Part shown: positions 44,876-51,312 of the stretch, in pieces | How the letters are laid out: each line of letters starts with the position of its first letter | Numbering within the stretch: position 1 is the stretch's first letter | DNA from: Gammaproteobacteria bacterium 42_54_T18 | GTDB taxonomy: Bacteria > Pseudomonadota > Gammaproteobacteria > Pseudomonadales > Ketobacteraceae | Direction of reading: 5' to 3' | Assembly (NCBI GenBank): GCA_002163245.1 | Contig: MAAL01000109.1 | Location: 55,414 to 119,413, forward strand | Length of the DNA stretch: 64,000 nt | Position numbers and translations under genes: made by a program | The notes under the pieces: generated by a model | Database searches by the model: none | What the model was told of the DNA's origin: nothing | What the model saw: only the letters and a program-made list of their open reading frames with translations

Positions 44876-45820
44876 TCAAAATTGCATCCCATACATTAAA
44901 TGTCCCGTTTCCCCAGACAGCACCTTTAAATATACTTGCGTAGATTCGCTACTCCGATGACCTAACCACCGCTGAATGACGCTTGAAGAGCGCCCTTGGA
45001 TCAACGCATTCACCGCAAAAGAATGACGAAGTGTGTGTGGAGTTAACTTACCAACGGGCAAATCAAGTATCTTATTCAGCGTTTTGAAGCGATAACTCAC
45101 ATTGTGCCTATCCATCGTAAAAATGGGCACTCCCTTAGCTGGTTTTTGGGTCGCTATGTAGCGCTTCACTGCTTCTATATAGGCAGGGTCAACAATTTCT
45201 ACTAGCCGTGGTTTGGCGCTTTTATCTTCTTTTTTGGGCCGCCCTCGTACTTTTTGTTTAAGCGTCTGAATCACTACATAGGAGTTATGTGTGGTATCGA
45301 GAGTAAAGCTTTCACGTGTTAATGATAATGCTTCACTGATTCTAGCCCCTGTATGCCAGAGCGTATCTATTAAGAAATGCAGCTCCAAATCTTTTACATG
45401 ATGTAGAACAGTGTGAACTTCAGGCAACATCAAATATTTAGGGACATCCTGGTTTAACTCTAATACTAGGGGGCGACGCTCTAACCAGTAGCTCCAATCT
45501 AGCCGCCCTGGTTCTAGCGATATTTCCGGTGTTTCTCGTCGTAGAATCGGAGGAGGGGAAAACCGTATTTTTTCCGCCGACCACTCTAAAGAGTCGCCTT
45601 TGATATTTTCAATCGCCTCCCACGCTAAAAGCTCGGATTTAAAGGTCTTGAGTGTTCCATCACTTTTAACCAATACCCCACGCTTAATCCCGCCCGTTAA
45701 CAAAAATTCGATGTGATCAATCTTAGCCGCCAGCCCCACAACATCACCACTTTTAACCGCACGCTTTAGCTGTGGCATTTTCCAATGCAATGTTTTTGAT
45801 ATAGCCCTATCCATTGTCAT
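44876..45820 (-). CDS. Tyrosine recombinase/integrase
   Basis: 314 residues. The catalytic domain is complete: R160 in LWHTGARISEALSL, H262/R265 in TPHTLRHSFAVNAL, H288 in RWLGHRSSESTQ and nucleophile Y297 in TQVYLKVLSG. The N-terminal 115 residues do not look like the usual SAM-like core-binding domain of XerC/D or integron IntI. The start ATG 45820 faces an inverted-repeat site at 45892 and the module array beyond. Its stop faces the 102-aa gene. Likely drives insertion or shuffling of the neighbouring modules (inference). Confidence 0.9.
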   Translation of the reverse strand: MTMDRAISKTLHWKMPQLKRAVKSGDVVGLAAKIDHIEFLLTGGIKRGVLVKSDGTLKTFKSELLAWEAIENIKGDSLEWSAEKIRFSPPPILRRETPEISLEPGRLDWSYWLERRPLVLELNQDVPKYLMLPEVHTVLHHVKDLELHFLIDTLWHTGARISEALSLTRESFTLDTTHNSYVVIQTLKQKVRGRPKKEDKSAKPRLVEIVDPAYIEAVKRYIATQKPAKGVPIFTMDRHNVSYRFKTLNKILDLPVGKLTPHTLRHSFAVNALIQGRSSSVIQRWLGHRSSESTQVYLKVLSGETGHLMYGMQF

Positions 45821-45891
45821 CCTATGCTCCTTTTATCCGTAGCCTGAAAAGTCCTAAACGGGGTTTAATTCCCTATGGTTGAAGTACAATA

Positions 45892-45928
45892 TTACACATT
45901 TTTTGTTTTTCCTCATATATTTGTGTAA
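45892..45928. repeat. TTACACA ... TGTGTAA inverted-repeat site at the 5' side of the recombinase
   Basis: TTACACA (45892-45898) and TGTGTAA (45922-45928) face each other across an AT-rich spacer, about 72 bases upstream of the recombinase start. The same arms recur at 46121 and 50338. Could be an attachment site or an operator for the recombinase. The rest of 45929-46120 shows no supportable gene. Confidence 0.55.
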
Positions 45929-46120
45929 TTTATTTCAAATAGAAAAACTATCCCTGCCGCTCACGCTCCGGGCGTTTCTGCAGAACGGAAATTCAAAAGA
46001 CTAGGTGACACCGGCTAAAACACATCGGCAGCTCAATGATAGCAATGGGTCTGGAAGGCAAAAACCAAAAGACTAAAAAGCGTACAACAACAAGGCGAAA
46101 AAGAGAGGGCAAAAGAGGGA

Positions 46121-46147
46121 TTACACAAAATAGAGGGTTTTGTGTAA
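46121..46147. repeat. 27-bp inverted-repeat site, left copy
   Basis: TTACACA, nine bases, then GTTTTGTGTAA. The first and last segments are identical to the copy at 50338-50364 and the spacing is the same, while the nine inner bases differ. Possible recombination site bounding the module array. Confidence 0.6.
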
Positions 46148-46173
46148 AACAACGATAAATAAGATGGTGACAA

Positions 46174-46208
46174 CGTAAAAGCCGTCGCGCTACCCCGCAC
46201 GACGGCTA
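46174..46208 (-). terminator. Terminator of the membrane-protein/microprotein operon
   Basis: Read on the reverse strand: stem AGCCGTCG / CGACGGCT followed by TTTTACG, seven bases after the last microprotein stop. Confidence 0.72.
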
Positions 46209-46214
46209 AACCTA

Positions 46215-46325
46215 TTATTTTTGTTCTGATTGCTTTTGTGGGGCTGGCGTTTGTGGTGGTGGCTTTGGTGGCACAAAGCCTTTTTCAACTTTCTCTTCTT
46301 GCGTATCTCTCGGCTGATCACTCAT
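46215..46325 (-). CDS. Proline-rich microprotein 3 (36 aa)
   Basis: Third of three tandem microprotein genes. Starts MSDQPRDTQEEKVEKG and ends FVPPKPPPQTPAPQKQSEQK. AAGGG seven bases upstream supports ATG 46325 (ATG 46328 is the alternative). The longer open frame reaching to 46451 would run through the preceding microprotein in another frame and is rejected. Shares the PPKPPP-type core with its two neighbours. Disordered, no membrane segment. Confidence 0.6.
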   Translation of the reverse strand: MSDQPRDTQEEKVEKGFVPPKPPPQTPAPQKQSEQK

Positions 46326-46335
46326 CATATAACCC

Positions 46336-46455
46336 TTATTTATTGGTTTTTGGTGCTGGTTTTGGTTTTTGGGCAATGACTGGTTGTGGCGGAGCCCTGC
46401 GAGGAACTTGACCGTCCTGAGCATAGATGGTTGTCTTTCCCTTTTTATCATTCAT
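46336..46455 (-). CDS. Proline-rich microprotein 2 (39 aa)
   Basis: Starts MNDKKGKTTIYAQDGQVPRR and ends with a run of alternating proline and lysine (APPQPVIAQKPKPAPKTNK). ATG 46455 overlaps the stop of microprotein 1 by four bases (ATGA), so translation is coupled. Basic and disordered. The shared APP/PPK core and tight coupling argue that it is a real gene. Confidence 0.6.
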   Translation of the reverse strand: MNDKKGKTTIYAQDGQVPRRAPPQPVIAQKPKPAPKTNK

Positions 46456-46622
46456 ATATTATTGCCTCTTTTATTTTTCTCAATTTTTGGTAATCGTTTT
46501 TTCTTCGGTTTTAGTATAACTTCAGGGGGCGCTTTTGGTGGTACCAAGCCAACAACGTTCTTCTTCGGTAACTCTTTATTATGAGGTTTAAATGGCGATG
46601 TATACTTTTCCTTTTCACTCAT
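46452..46622 (-). CDS. Proline-rich microprotein 1 (56 aa)
   Basis: Starts MSEKEKYTSPFKPHNKELPK, core VVGLVPPKAPPEV, then a very basic tail (KPKKKRLPKIEKNKRGN). ATG 46622 is three bases after the stop of the membrane-protein gene, with AGGA about nine bases upstream inside that gene's end. Disordered, strongly positive; could bind nucleic acid, membrane phospholipid or the acidic part of its membrane partner. Confidence 0.62.
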   Translation of the reverse strand: MSEKEKYTSPFKPHNKELPKKNVVGLVPPKAPPEVILKPKKKRLPKIEKNKRGNNI

Positions 46623-46625
46623 GCG

Positions 46626-47024
46626 TTATATTCCTACATTATTTTTTACAAAAAACACAAAAAATACTATTCCAAGAACAAAACACCCTCCAGACACAAA
46701 ATTTAATAATATTGTGAATCGGGCAGCAATGCCCCCAGGTTGCGACGGGGTTTCATTTGCATCAAACTGATCAATAGCTGTTTCCATTGCTACGTAACTG
46801 AGGTAATAGGATACGACTACAGCCACAATGCTTATCGCCCAAAAAACCCATGATGCTAATGCAGCCTCCATCAATTTGGGCGTATTCTTAGCAACAATTT
46901 CTTTTATAAACATAATAGAAACCCCAAGTCCCCCCCCAGACAGTGAAACTATCGCTTTGTCATAATCCTCTTGTGCTTTTTGCTGTGCTAAAACCAACAT
47001 TTCTCGATAATTGTTGTCACTCAT
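46626..47024 (-). CDS. Three-helix membrane protein heading the microprotein operon
   Basis: 132 residues. A short charged N-terminus (SDNNYREMLVLAQQKAQEDY) leads to helices around IVSLSGGGLGVSIMFIKEIV, FWAISIVAVVVSYYLSYVAM and FVSGGCFVLGIVFFVFFV. Between helices 2 and 3 is an acidic loop (DQFDANETPSQPGG). I do not know a named family. The layout (soluble helix, glycine-rich first membrane segment, two more helices) is like small membrane effectors of abortive-infection systems. Transcribed with three microprotein genes; preceded by intergenic element A. Confidence 0.75.
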   Translation of the reverse strand: MSDNNYREMLVLAQQKAQEDYDKAIVSLSGGGLGVSIMFIKEIVAKNTPKLMEAALASWVFWAISIVAVVVSYYLSYVAMETAIDQFDANETPSQPGGIAARFTILLNFVSGGCFVLGIVFFVFFVKNNVGI

Positions 47025-47223
47025 TTAGTTTACTTTATCCTCACTCTATGACCATACTCCTCGGTTTCAGGCCACTTATACCCAGCTAAACATCAGTTTC
47101 CTCCTGGGCGCTCTCCCTCAATATGTGTGGTTAAATTTACACCTACACATACTTCATAGCAAATACACATTCTATTGGATTTCCTCTAAGTGATAGCTCT
47201 TCTGTAGGACACGTATTTAATAA

Positions 47224-47330
47224 GCTGCAGCAACAGAGGTGTTCTTTCAGCAGAAGTTCTATAAAAGAGGTTTACGCTACAAGCCCTTTACTACGTAGCC
47301 TGTAGCGCGACAATTAGGTTTTCGGGGCGT
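47224..47330 (-). repeat. Intergenic element copy A
   Basis: Read on the reverse strand it contains GTCGCGCTACAG, GGCTTGTAGCG, CCTCTTTTATAG and GCTGAAAGAACACCTCTG in order. The same blocks occur in copies B and C. Lies between the PycTM stop and the membrane-protein gene start, i.e. upstream of the latter. The other bases of 47025-47223 show no gene. Confidence 0.72.
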
Positions 47331-47334
47331 TGGC

Positions 47335-47856
47335 CTATTTGGAGGATCTCATAGCTGCAACGATTAAAGTACCAATTGGTGACAAGATCGCTGTAATAGT
47401 GAACCACAACGCCAAATCAAACTGCTTGAATTTTATAAATGCCACTTTTGAATTAACTACTATTTGGTTTGAGTATGCAATTTCAAGATCATGATTTTTT
47501 GATTTATGAGGCTCACCAGAATATAGTTTATCTAGGTAAGAAGCTGCTGAATATTTACATGCATGCCCAAAATACAAAACGTTATCCTTTTCATCACGAC
47601 TTCCAATATGCAACCAAGGAGCTTCAAGCTTTGGCACAAATGAAAAAAGTGAGATAATCAAAGATAACGAAAAGCAAACTATAACGCCTATAGAATAATA
47701 CAGTAGAAACCCATTCAAGCAATCTTCACCACTCACCATTCTCATCAAAGAAAAAATAGCGGTTGAACAAAAAGCAATATTCGCTGCATTTTTTGCTTCT
47801 GCAAACTTAACCCATTCATTTACCTTGGATAGGGTATCTTTAAGTGTATCTATCAT
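47335..47856 (-). CDS. pycTM: Pycsar effector, PycTM/DUF5706-type membrane protein
   Basis: 173 residues. Helices near residues 26-45 and 50-75 (YYSIGVIVCFSLSLIISLFS), a cytoplasmic middle, and a last helix LALWFTITAILSPIGTLIVA. Family signature of PycTM/DUF5706: NVLYFGHACKYSAASYLDKL and SNQIVVNSKVAFIKFKQFDL. In Pycsar such proteins bind cyclic CMP or UMP and break the membrane to abort phage growth. It follows the cyclase gene by 11 bases on the same strand, the known operon form. Identification is by pattern, not by search. Confidence 0.87.
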   Translation of the reverse strand: MIDTLKDTLSKVNEWVKFAEAKNAANIAFCSTAIFSLMRMVSGEDCLNGFLLYYSIGVIVCFSLSLIISLFSFVPKLEAPWLHIGSRDEKDNVLYFGHACKYSAASYLDKLYSGEPHKSKNHDLEIAYSNQIVVNSKVAFIKFKQFDLALWFTITAILSPIGTLIVAAMRSSK

Positions 47857-47867
47857 AAATACAACCC

Positions 47868-48602
47868 TTACGCCTGTGCTTTACAGTTTTCTTTGTACCA
47901 CTCTTCCATAGCGTTATTAATAACGTTACCGTGATAGCAGTCATGATTGTGATTTTTTGAGAGTAACGCTTTATTATCTTCATTTAAATTCGAATAAATA
48001 ACATTGGAGGCAAAAATCACTTCATTTTCATAGCCTTTATTTGCATTGCCGCATAGGTTAGAAGCGCCGTTTACAACATCACCCATCCAAACGATTTCAT
48101 TCAGCCCACTTCCGTTATAACCTGATTTAATCATCAAAGCCCTTCCGTAATCCATGCCAATGCCAACCTCAATCTCAGTAATATCCCGCTTTTTGTACTT
48201 ACAATTAAGCACCTTTATTAGTGAACTAATTCTAGCGGCATCACTAAACATACCGTCAATTTGCTTCATTTTTGGTGTGTTATATATACCACTAACACAA
48301 TCTCCTTCAATTCGTATTTCTGAGCAATCGGAGTTGCCATTCATTATCGCTACGACTTCAGATATATAACTCCTGTATATTTTCGCCAGAGTCGGCCTTA
48401 GATGCTTGTTTGGCAACTCCGATGAATCACGAATGTCGACAAACAATGCTGAACAGTTGACATAATATCCATTTTTATAGGTAAGCTTATCTCTCGCTGG
48501 TATTTCATTTACTTCTGGAAAGGAGGTATCTGACTCATCTAGAATCCCATCTATTCGATCAAAGCTATCGTTATGGTTATAGGTTTTATGTTTAGTTTCC
48601 AT
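47868..48602 (-). CDS. pycC: Pycsar nucleotide cyclase PycC
   Basis: 244 residues. Class III cyclase core: metal-binding Asp in ALFVDIRDSSELP, second acidic motif IRIEGDCVSGIYN, EVGIGMDYGRALMIKSG, and WMGDVVNGASNLCGNANKG. No membrane or other domain, as in PycC proteins that make cCMP or cUMP upon phage infection. The frame is open from 48656, but that start lacks a ribosome site and runs through an inverted repeat. ATG 48602 has GGA about 7 bases upstream and is preferred. Pairing with a PycTM-type effector supports Pycsar rather than a housekeeping cAMP cyclase. Which pyrimidine is used cannot be read by eye. Confidence 0.87.
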   Translation of the reverse strand: METKHKTYNHNDSFDRIDGILDESDTSFPEVNEIPARDKLTYKNGYYVNCSALFVDIRDSSELPNKHLRPTLAKIYRSYISEVVAIMNGNSDCSEIRIEGDCVSGIYNTPKMKQIDGMFSDAARISSLIKVLNCKYKKRDITEIEVGIGMDYGRALMIKSGYNGSGLNEIVWMGDVVNGASNLCGNANKGYENEVIFASNVIYSNLNEDNKALLSKNHNHDCYHGNVINNAMEEWYKENCKAQA

Positions 48603-48637
48603 ACTTTTTCCGTTATAGGTAATTCTAACGTTCGTAG

Positions 48638-48673
48638 CAAGCGCAAGTTTTTCCATCGCATTGGCTGCGCTTG
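48638..48673. repeat. 8-bp inverted repeat upstream of pycC
   Basis: CAAGCGCA (48638-48645) and TGCGCTTG (48666-48673) are perfect complements. Just outside lie GTTAAAC on the right and TCTAACG on the left, loosely like integron attC core sequences, though the inner fold does not fit well. Confidence 0.45.
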
Positions 48674-48750
48674 TTAAACGATTACCTTACTTCATTGAAT
48701 GAGCCCCAGTGGAAGAAACACCTGAGTGGGTAGTGAATACTATAAGGTTT

Positions 48751-48880
48751 CTATCCAGAAAGCCGTAATTTATAGCACTTTCCTCTGTGTGCTTTACAGG
48801 CCATGGGCTGTAGAGGCAGAGGTGTGTTTTTCAGCGAAAGCGCTATAAAAGAGGAAATGCTCTACATGCCGTTGACCCCG
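48751..48880 (-). repeat. Intergenic element copy B
   Basis: Shares CTATCCAGAAAGCCG (48751-48765) with copy C. On the reverse strand it shows CCTCTTTTATAGCGC, GCTGAAAAACACACCTCTG and CTCTACAGCC. Lies upstream of pycC, after the pentapeptide gene stop. Confidence 0.72.
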
Positions 48881-48901
48881 TGGCCAGACCTCTTCTTGGC
48901 G

Positions 48902-50038
48902 CTATTTGATTCGAAAGCGGTTTCGTAAGCCTAAACCCGCTAAAAACAAGAGTGTTACGTTAATAACACTTTGTGCAATGTTGATGAAAAGTGGAAGCGT
49001 TCCAGTAAGTGTCGTGGATTTTAAAACAGCCCCGCTGAGACCAGCAAAAGGAATGGTGCTGGCGAGAGAAAGGTTAATAGCGTTCCCCCAATCCATGCAG
49101 AACTCATGGTAGGCGAGGCTAAACAATGCGGTGAATATGCACAAAAGTAGCAACGGTCGACGGTAGCTATAGCCATAATTGGACATCCCTTTGTAGGCCA
49201 GGTTTAGCACTGCCTCAGTGAACTTTTTAGGGCTTTTCCAACCATCCCGTTTTCGGATAGCGTCCATTTCATAGCTGAAAAATTTATGTGCCATATCGTG
49301 GCGATGGTGATCGTGCATGAAGACTTTAAGGCTGCCCCACGCGCGTGCTGCCCCATCAAAATCAAACATGATAGCGTTATAGTCACGTTTAAAGGTCGTG
49401 TTCAAAAAACTCGTATCCTGGTGCAGTTCGGCACTATGGAATTTGGGGGCAAACTGAAAGGTGGTGCTTTTGAACGATGTTGATGACTTGAATTTACAAT
49501 TATTGAAAATGGAATGGTCGGTAAAGGTGGCACCGTCAAAATAAGTGTGACTGGTAAAGGTGGTACTCTGAAAATCAGCATGCCTGGTAAAGTTGGCCCC
49601 CAAAAAGAGAGCGTTCTCGGTAAAGGTGGCTCCCGTAAACTTAGTGATCCAGGCAAAGGTTGCCTCCGAAAAGTCAGCGATCTTGCTAAAGGTGACTCCT
49701 TCAAAAATAGATTTCTGGACAAAGGTGACTCTTGGAAAGAACGCGATCTTGATAAAGGTGACTCCTTCAAAGTCAGCGTCCTGGGTAAATGTGGCTCCTT
49801 CAAAGTTAGCGCGACATGGAAATACGAACCCCCTAAAAGTCACCGCCTCTTTAAATACGGAGTGACTGAAATCAATCTCATTTTGGGAAAGTTCCCCTAC
49901 CTCGCTTTCTAATTCGGCTAACGGATCAGCCGCTAATTGATTCGTGGCCCATTGATTCCAAGTGTCTTTTCCTTTTAGATAGAGTTTCCAAAAAGGATTG
50001 TCTTCAAGGTCGCGTTCTGTTTGTTCGGTATTGTCCAT
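48902..50038 (-). CDS. Pentapeptide-repeat protein with C-terminal membrane domain
   Basis: 378 residues. Residues about 55-215 are pentapeptide-like repeats of the A(D/N)F-type (ANFEGATFTQDADFEGVTF, TKFTGATFTENALFLGANF), forming a right-handed beta helix. A linker MAHKFFSYEMDAIRKRDGW leads to membrane helices (RRPLLLLCIFTALFSLAYHE and the last VTLLFLAGLGL). The overall plan matches 'pentapeptide repeat plus ion-channel-like' proteins found in accessory islands. Role unknown; an effector or channel is a reasonable guess. It has element C upstream and element B downstream. Confidence 0.83.
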   Translation of the reverse strand: MDNTEQTERDLEDNPFWKLYLKGKDTWNQWATNQLAADPLAELESEVGELSQNEIDFSHSVFKEAVTFRGFVFPCRANFEGATFTQDADFEGVTFIKIAFFPRVTFVQKSIFEGVTFSKIADFSEATFAWITKFTGATFTENALFLGANFTRHADFQSTTFTSHTYFDGATFTDHSIFNNCKFKSSTSFKSTTFQFAPKFHSAELHQDTSFLNTTFKRDYNAIMFDFDGAARAWGSLKVFMHDHHRHDMAHKFFSYEMDAIRKRDGWKSPKKFTEAVLNLAYKGMSNYGYSYRRPLLLLCIFTALFSLAYHEFCMDWGNAINLSLASTIPFAGLSGAVLKSTTLTGTLPLFINIAQSVINVTLLFLAGLGLRNRFRIK

Positions 50039-50134
50039 GTTTATTTAATTCTCCAAAGGTCAGGTCTAGGGATACTTTAACGATTTCTGGCATGAGTCCT
50101 ATGGTTAATTGCGGAGGATAGGGTTCAACTACAA

Positions 50135-50160
50135 GAGGTGTTTACTCGAGTAAACATCTC
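50135..50160. repeat. Near-perfect 26-bp palindrome
   Basis: GTTTACTCGAGTAAAC (50140-50155) is a perfect 16-bp palindrome that extends outward to 26 bp with one mismatch. About 100 bp upstream of the pentapeptide gene; candidate operator. Confidence 0.65.
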
Positions 50161-50167
50161 TTACCTA

Positions 50168-50324
50168 CTATCCAGAAAGCCGCAGTATCCTCTGCGCGTC
50201 ATATACTCTGTGGGCTGTAGAGACAGAGGTGTTTTTCAGCCGACTCACCATAAAAAGAGGGGGTGCGCTACAAGCCTTTTATTCTATGGTCTACAGCGCG
50301 ACAGTGGAGTTTTCGAGGCTTTGG
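50168..50324 (-). repeat. Intergenic element copy C
   Basis: Starts with CTATCCAGAAAGCCG as in copy B. On the reverse strand it contains GTCGCGCTGTAG, GGCTTGTAGCG, CCTCTTTTTATGG and GGCTGAAAAACACCTCTGTC, matching copy A closely. Lies between the lipoprotein stop and the pentapeptide gene. Confidence 0.75.
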
Positions 50325-50337
50325 GGCAATAGGCGGG

Positions 50338-50364
50338 TTACACATTCTTAGGCGTTTTGTGTAA
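50338..50364. repeat. 27-bp inverted-repeat site, right copy
   Basis: TTACACA, nine bases, GTTTTGTGTAA: same arms and same spacing as the site at 46121. The two sites enclose the microprotein operon, the Pycsar pair and the pentapeptide gene. Confidence 0.6.
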
Positions 50365-50468
50365 GCCCCTCTAATATTCCGGTAATTATGGTTATCGGAA
50401 TAATAAGAAGGCGGGAAACCAAGCGTTAACCCTGCTTTGTACACCTCAACGCTAACCCCTATAGGGAG

Positions 50469-51032
50469 TTAGTACGCGTTCTTGAAGCTAGTGTTGGGGT
50501 TAATTGCTCTGTAAGCAATTAAGAATTTCTCTAGTTCATCCTCTGGGATGCTAATTCTCAAAAGACCGTAGGGATTACGGATGGATTGCGGATTACGGAT
50601 GGATATTTGTATTGCTCCATCGTCTAAATTGCACCCTTTAAGATCAATTGTCCTTACTATGAAAATGGTTTGAGGAGACGAAAAATTAACGTCCTGAATG
50701 AAAGGTATCTTATTGCATTTTGTCTGGACCTGAATTGAGTCTCCCAAGTTAGTTATTTCCCTAGTACAGTTATCCAGATAATATGTATCGTAAGAAAATC
50801 CTGATTCATTAATTCCGCGGAATGGTTCTAGCGCACCTTCAAGGATGCCTGGTTGGGAAGGGCAAATCCCAACCCCTGGTTCTACACCAGAGAAATATTT
50901 GTTGAGCGTTAACAGTGCTCGGCTCTTTGGCATTTTCGATGCTTTTTTTTGAGCCTGATCCGAAAGTTTATGTGTACACCCTAGAATAGAGAGTGTGAGA
51001 AATAGAATTAAAACTAATTTTAAGTTGCTCAT
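50469..51032 (-). CDS. Uncharacterised lipoprotein
   Basis: 187 residues from the second ATG (51032), which gives a clean signal peptide LKLVLILFLTLSILGC with lipobox ILGC; the frame opens at 51044. Mature part has three or four cysteines (GVGICPSQPG, YLDNCTREI, DLKGCNLDDG). Near the end the DNA carries a direct repeat (GATTACGGATGGATT, then GATTACGGATGGATA, 50571-50605) coding two IRNP units. No family recognised. Same orientation as the Pycsar and pentapeptide genes. Confidence 0.72.
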   Translation of the reverse strand: MSNLKLVLILFLTLSILGCTHKLSDQAQKKASKMPKSRALLTLNKYFSGVEPGVGICPSQPGILEGALEPFRGINESGFSYDTYYLDNCTREITNLGDSIQVQTKCNKIPFIQDVNFSSPQTIFIVRTIDLKGCNLDDGAIQISIRNPQSIRNPYGLLRISIPEDELEKFLIAYRAINPNTSFKNAY

Positions 51033-51145
51033 GAACACGTCCAATAGAATATCATGGGTTTGATATATATCACCTGATAATAAAATAAAAAGTGATACAA
51101 GTAATCCTCTATATGGATTACACGAGGTTTTTTAATTTATGCGTT

Positions 51146-51274
51146 TCAATATAATGGGTCTTGAACAATATACCCGATTTTAGCCCTTATATTATTCAAG
51201 ACCCAATCTTCACTAAACCCTTGCGCTGCTAGGCCATTAATAAATCGCTTCCGTGGATAAGTTCGGCCTTCCAT
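51146..51274 (-). CDS. Candidate microprotein, 42 aa
   Basis: The frame starts MEGRTYPRKRFINGLAAQGF and ends IVQDPLY. It reads like a small helical protein, but there is no ribosome site and its 3' half is built on an 18-bp inverted repeat (51155-51172 and 51188-51205, one mismatch). The repeat may be the real feature, for example a terminator-like stem or an element end. Confidence 0.28.
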   Translation of the reverse strand: MEGRTYPRKRFINGLAAQGFSEDWVLNNIRAKIGYIVQDPLY

Positions 51275-51312
51275 GAATTAAACTTTAATGACGTATATTG
51301 TTGGAGACCCTA

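Noticed and set aside
46036..46161. 40-aa very basic plus-strand frame between recombinase and microprotein operon
   Set aside because: Composition follows from A-rich DNA, it runs through the inverted-repeat site, and no ribosome site is seen.
46215..46451. 78-aa version of microprotein 3
   Set aside because: Its first 41 residues are an out-of-frame reading of microprotein 2; AAGGG and ATG 46325 give a better start.
48638..48679. Classical integron attC site before pycC
   Set aside because: GTTAAAC and an 8-bp inverted repeat are there, but the matching partner core is off consensus and the arms do not align as in attC. Listed only as a repeat.
49402..49912. Long repetitive frames on both strands inside the pentapeptide gene
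   Set aside because: They arise from the periodic codons of the pentapeptide repeats on the reverse strand.
50138..50332. 64-aa plus-strand frame
   Set aside because: It lies wholly within intergenic element C and the palindrome; no ribosome site and no protein-like character.
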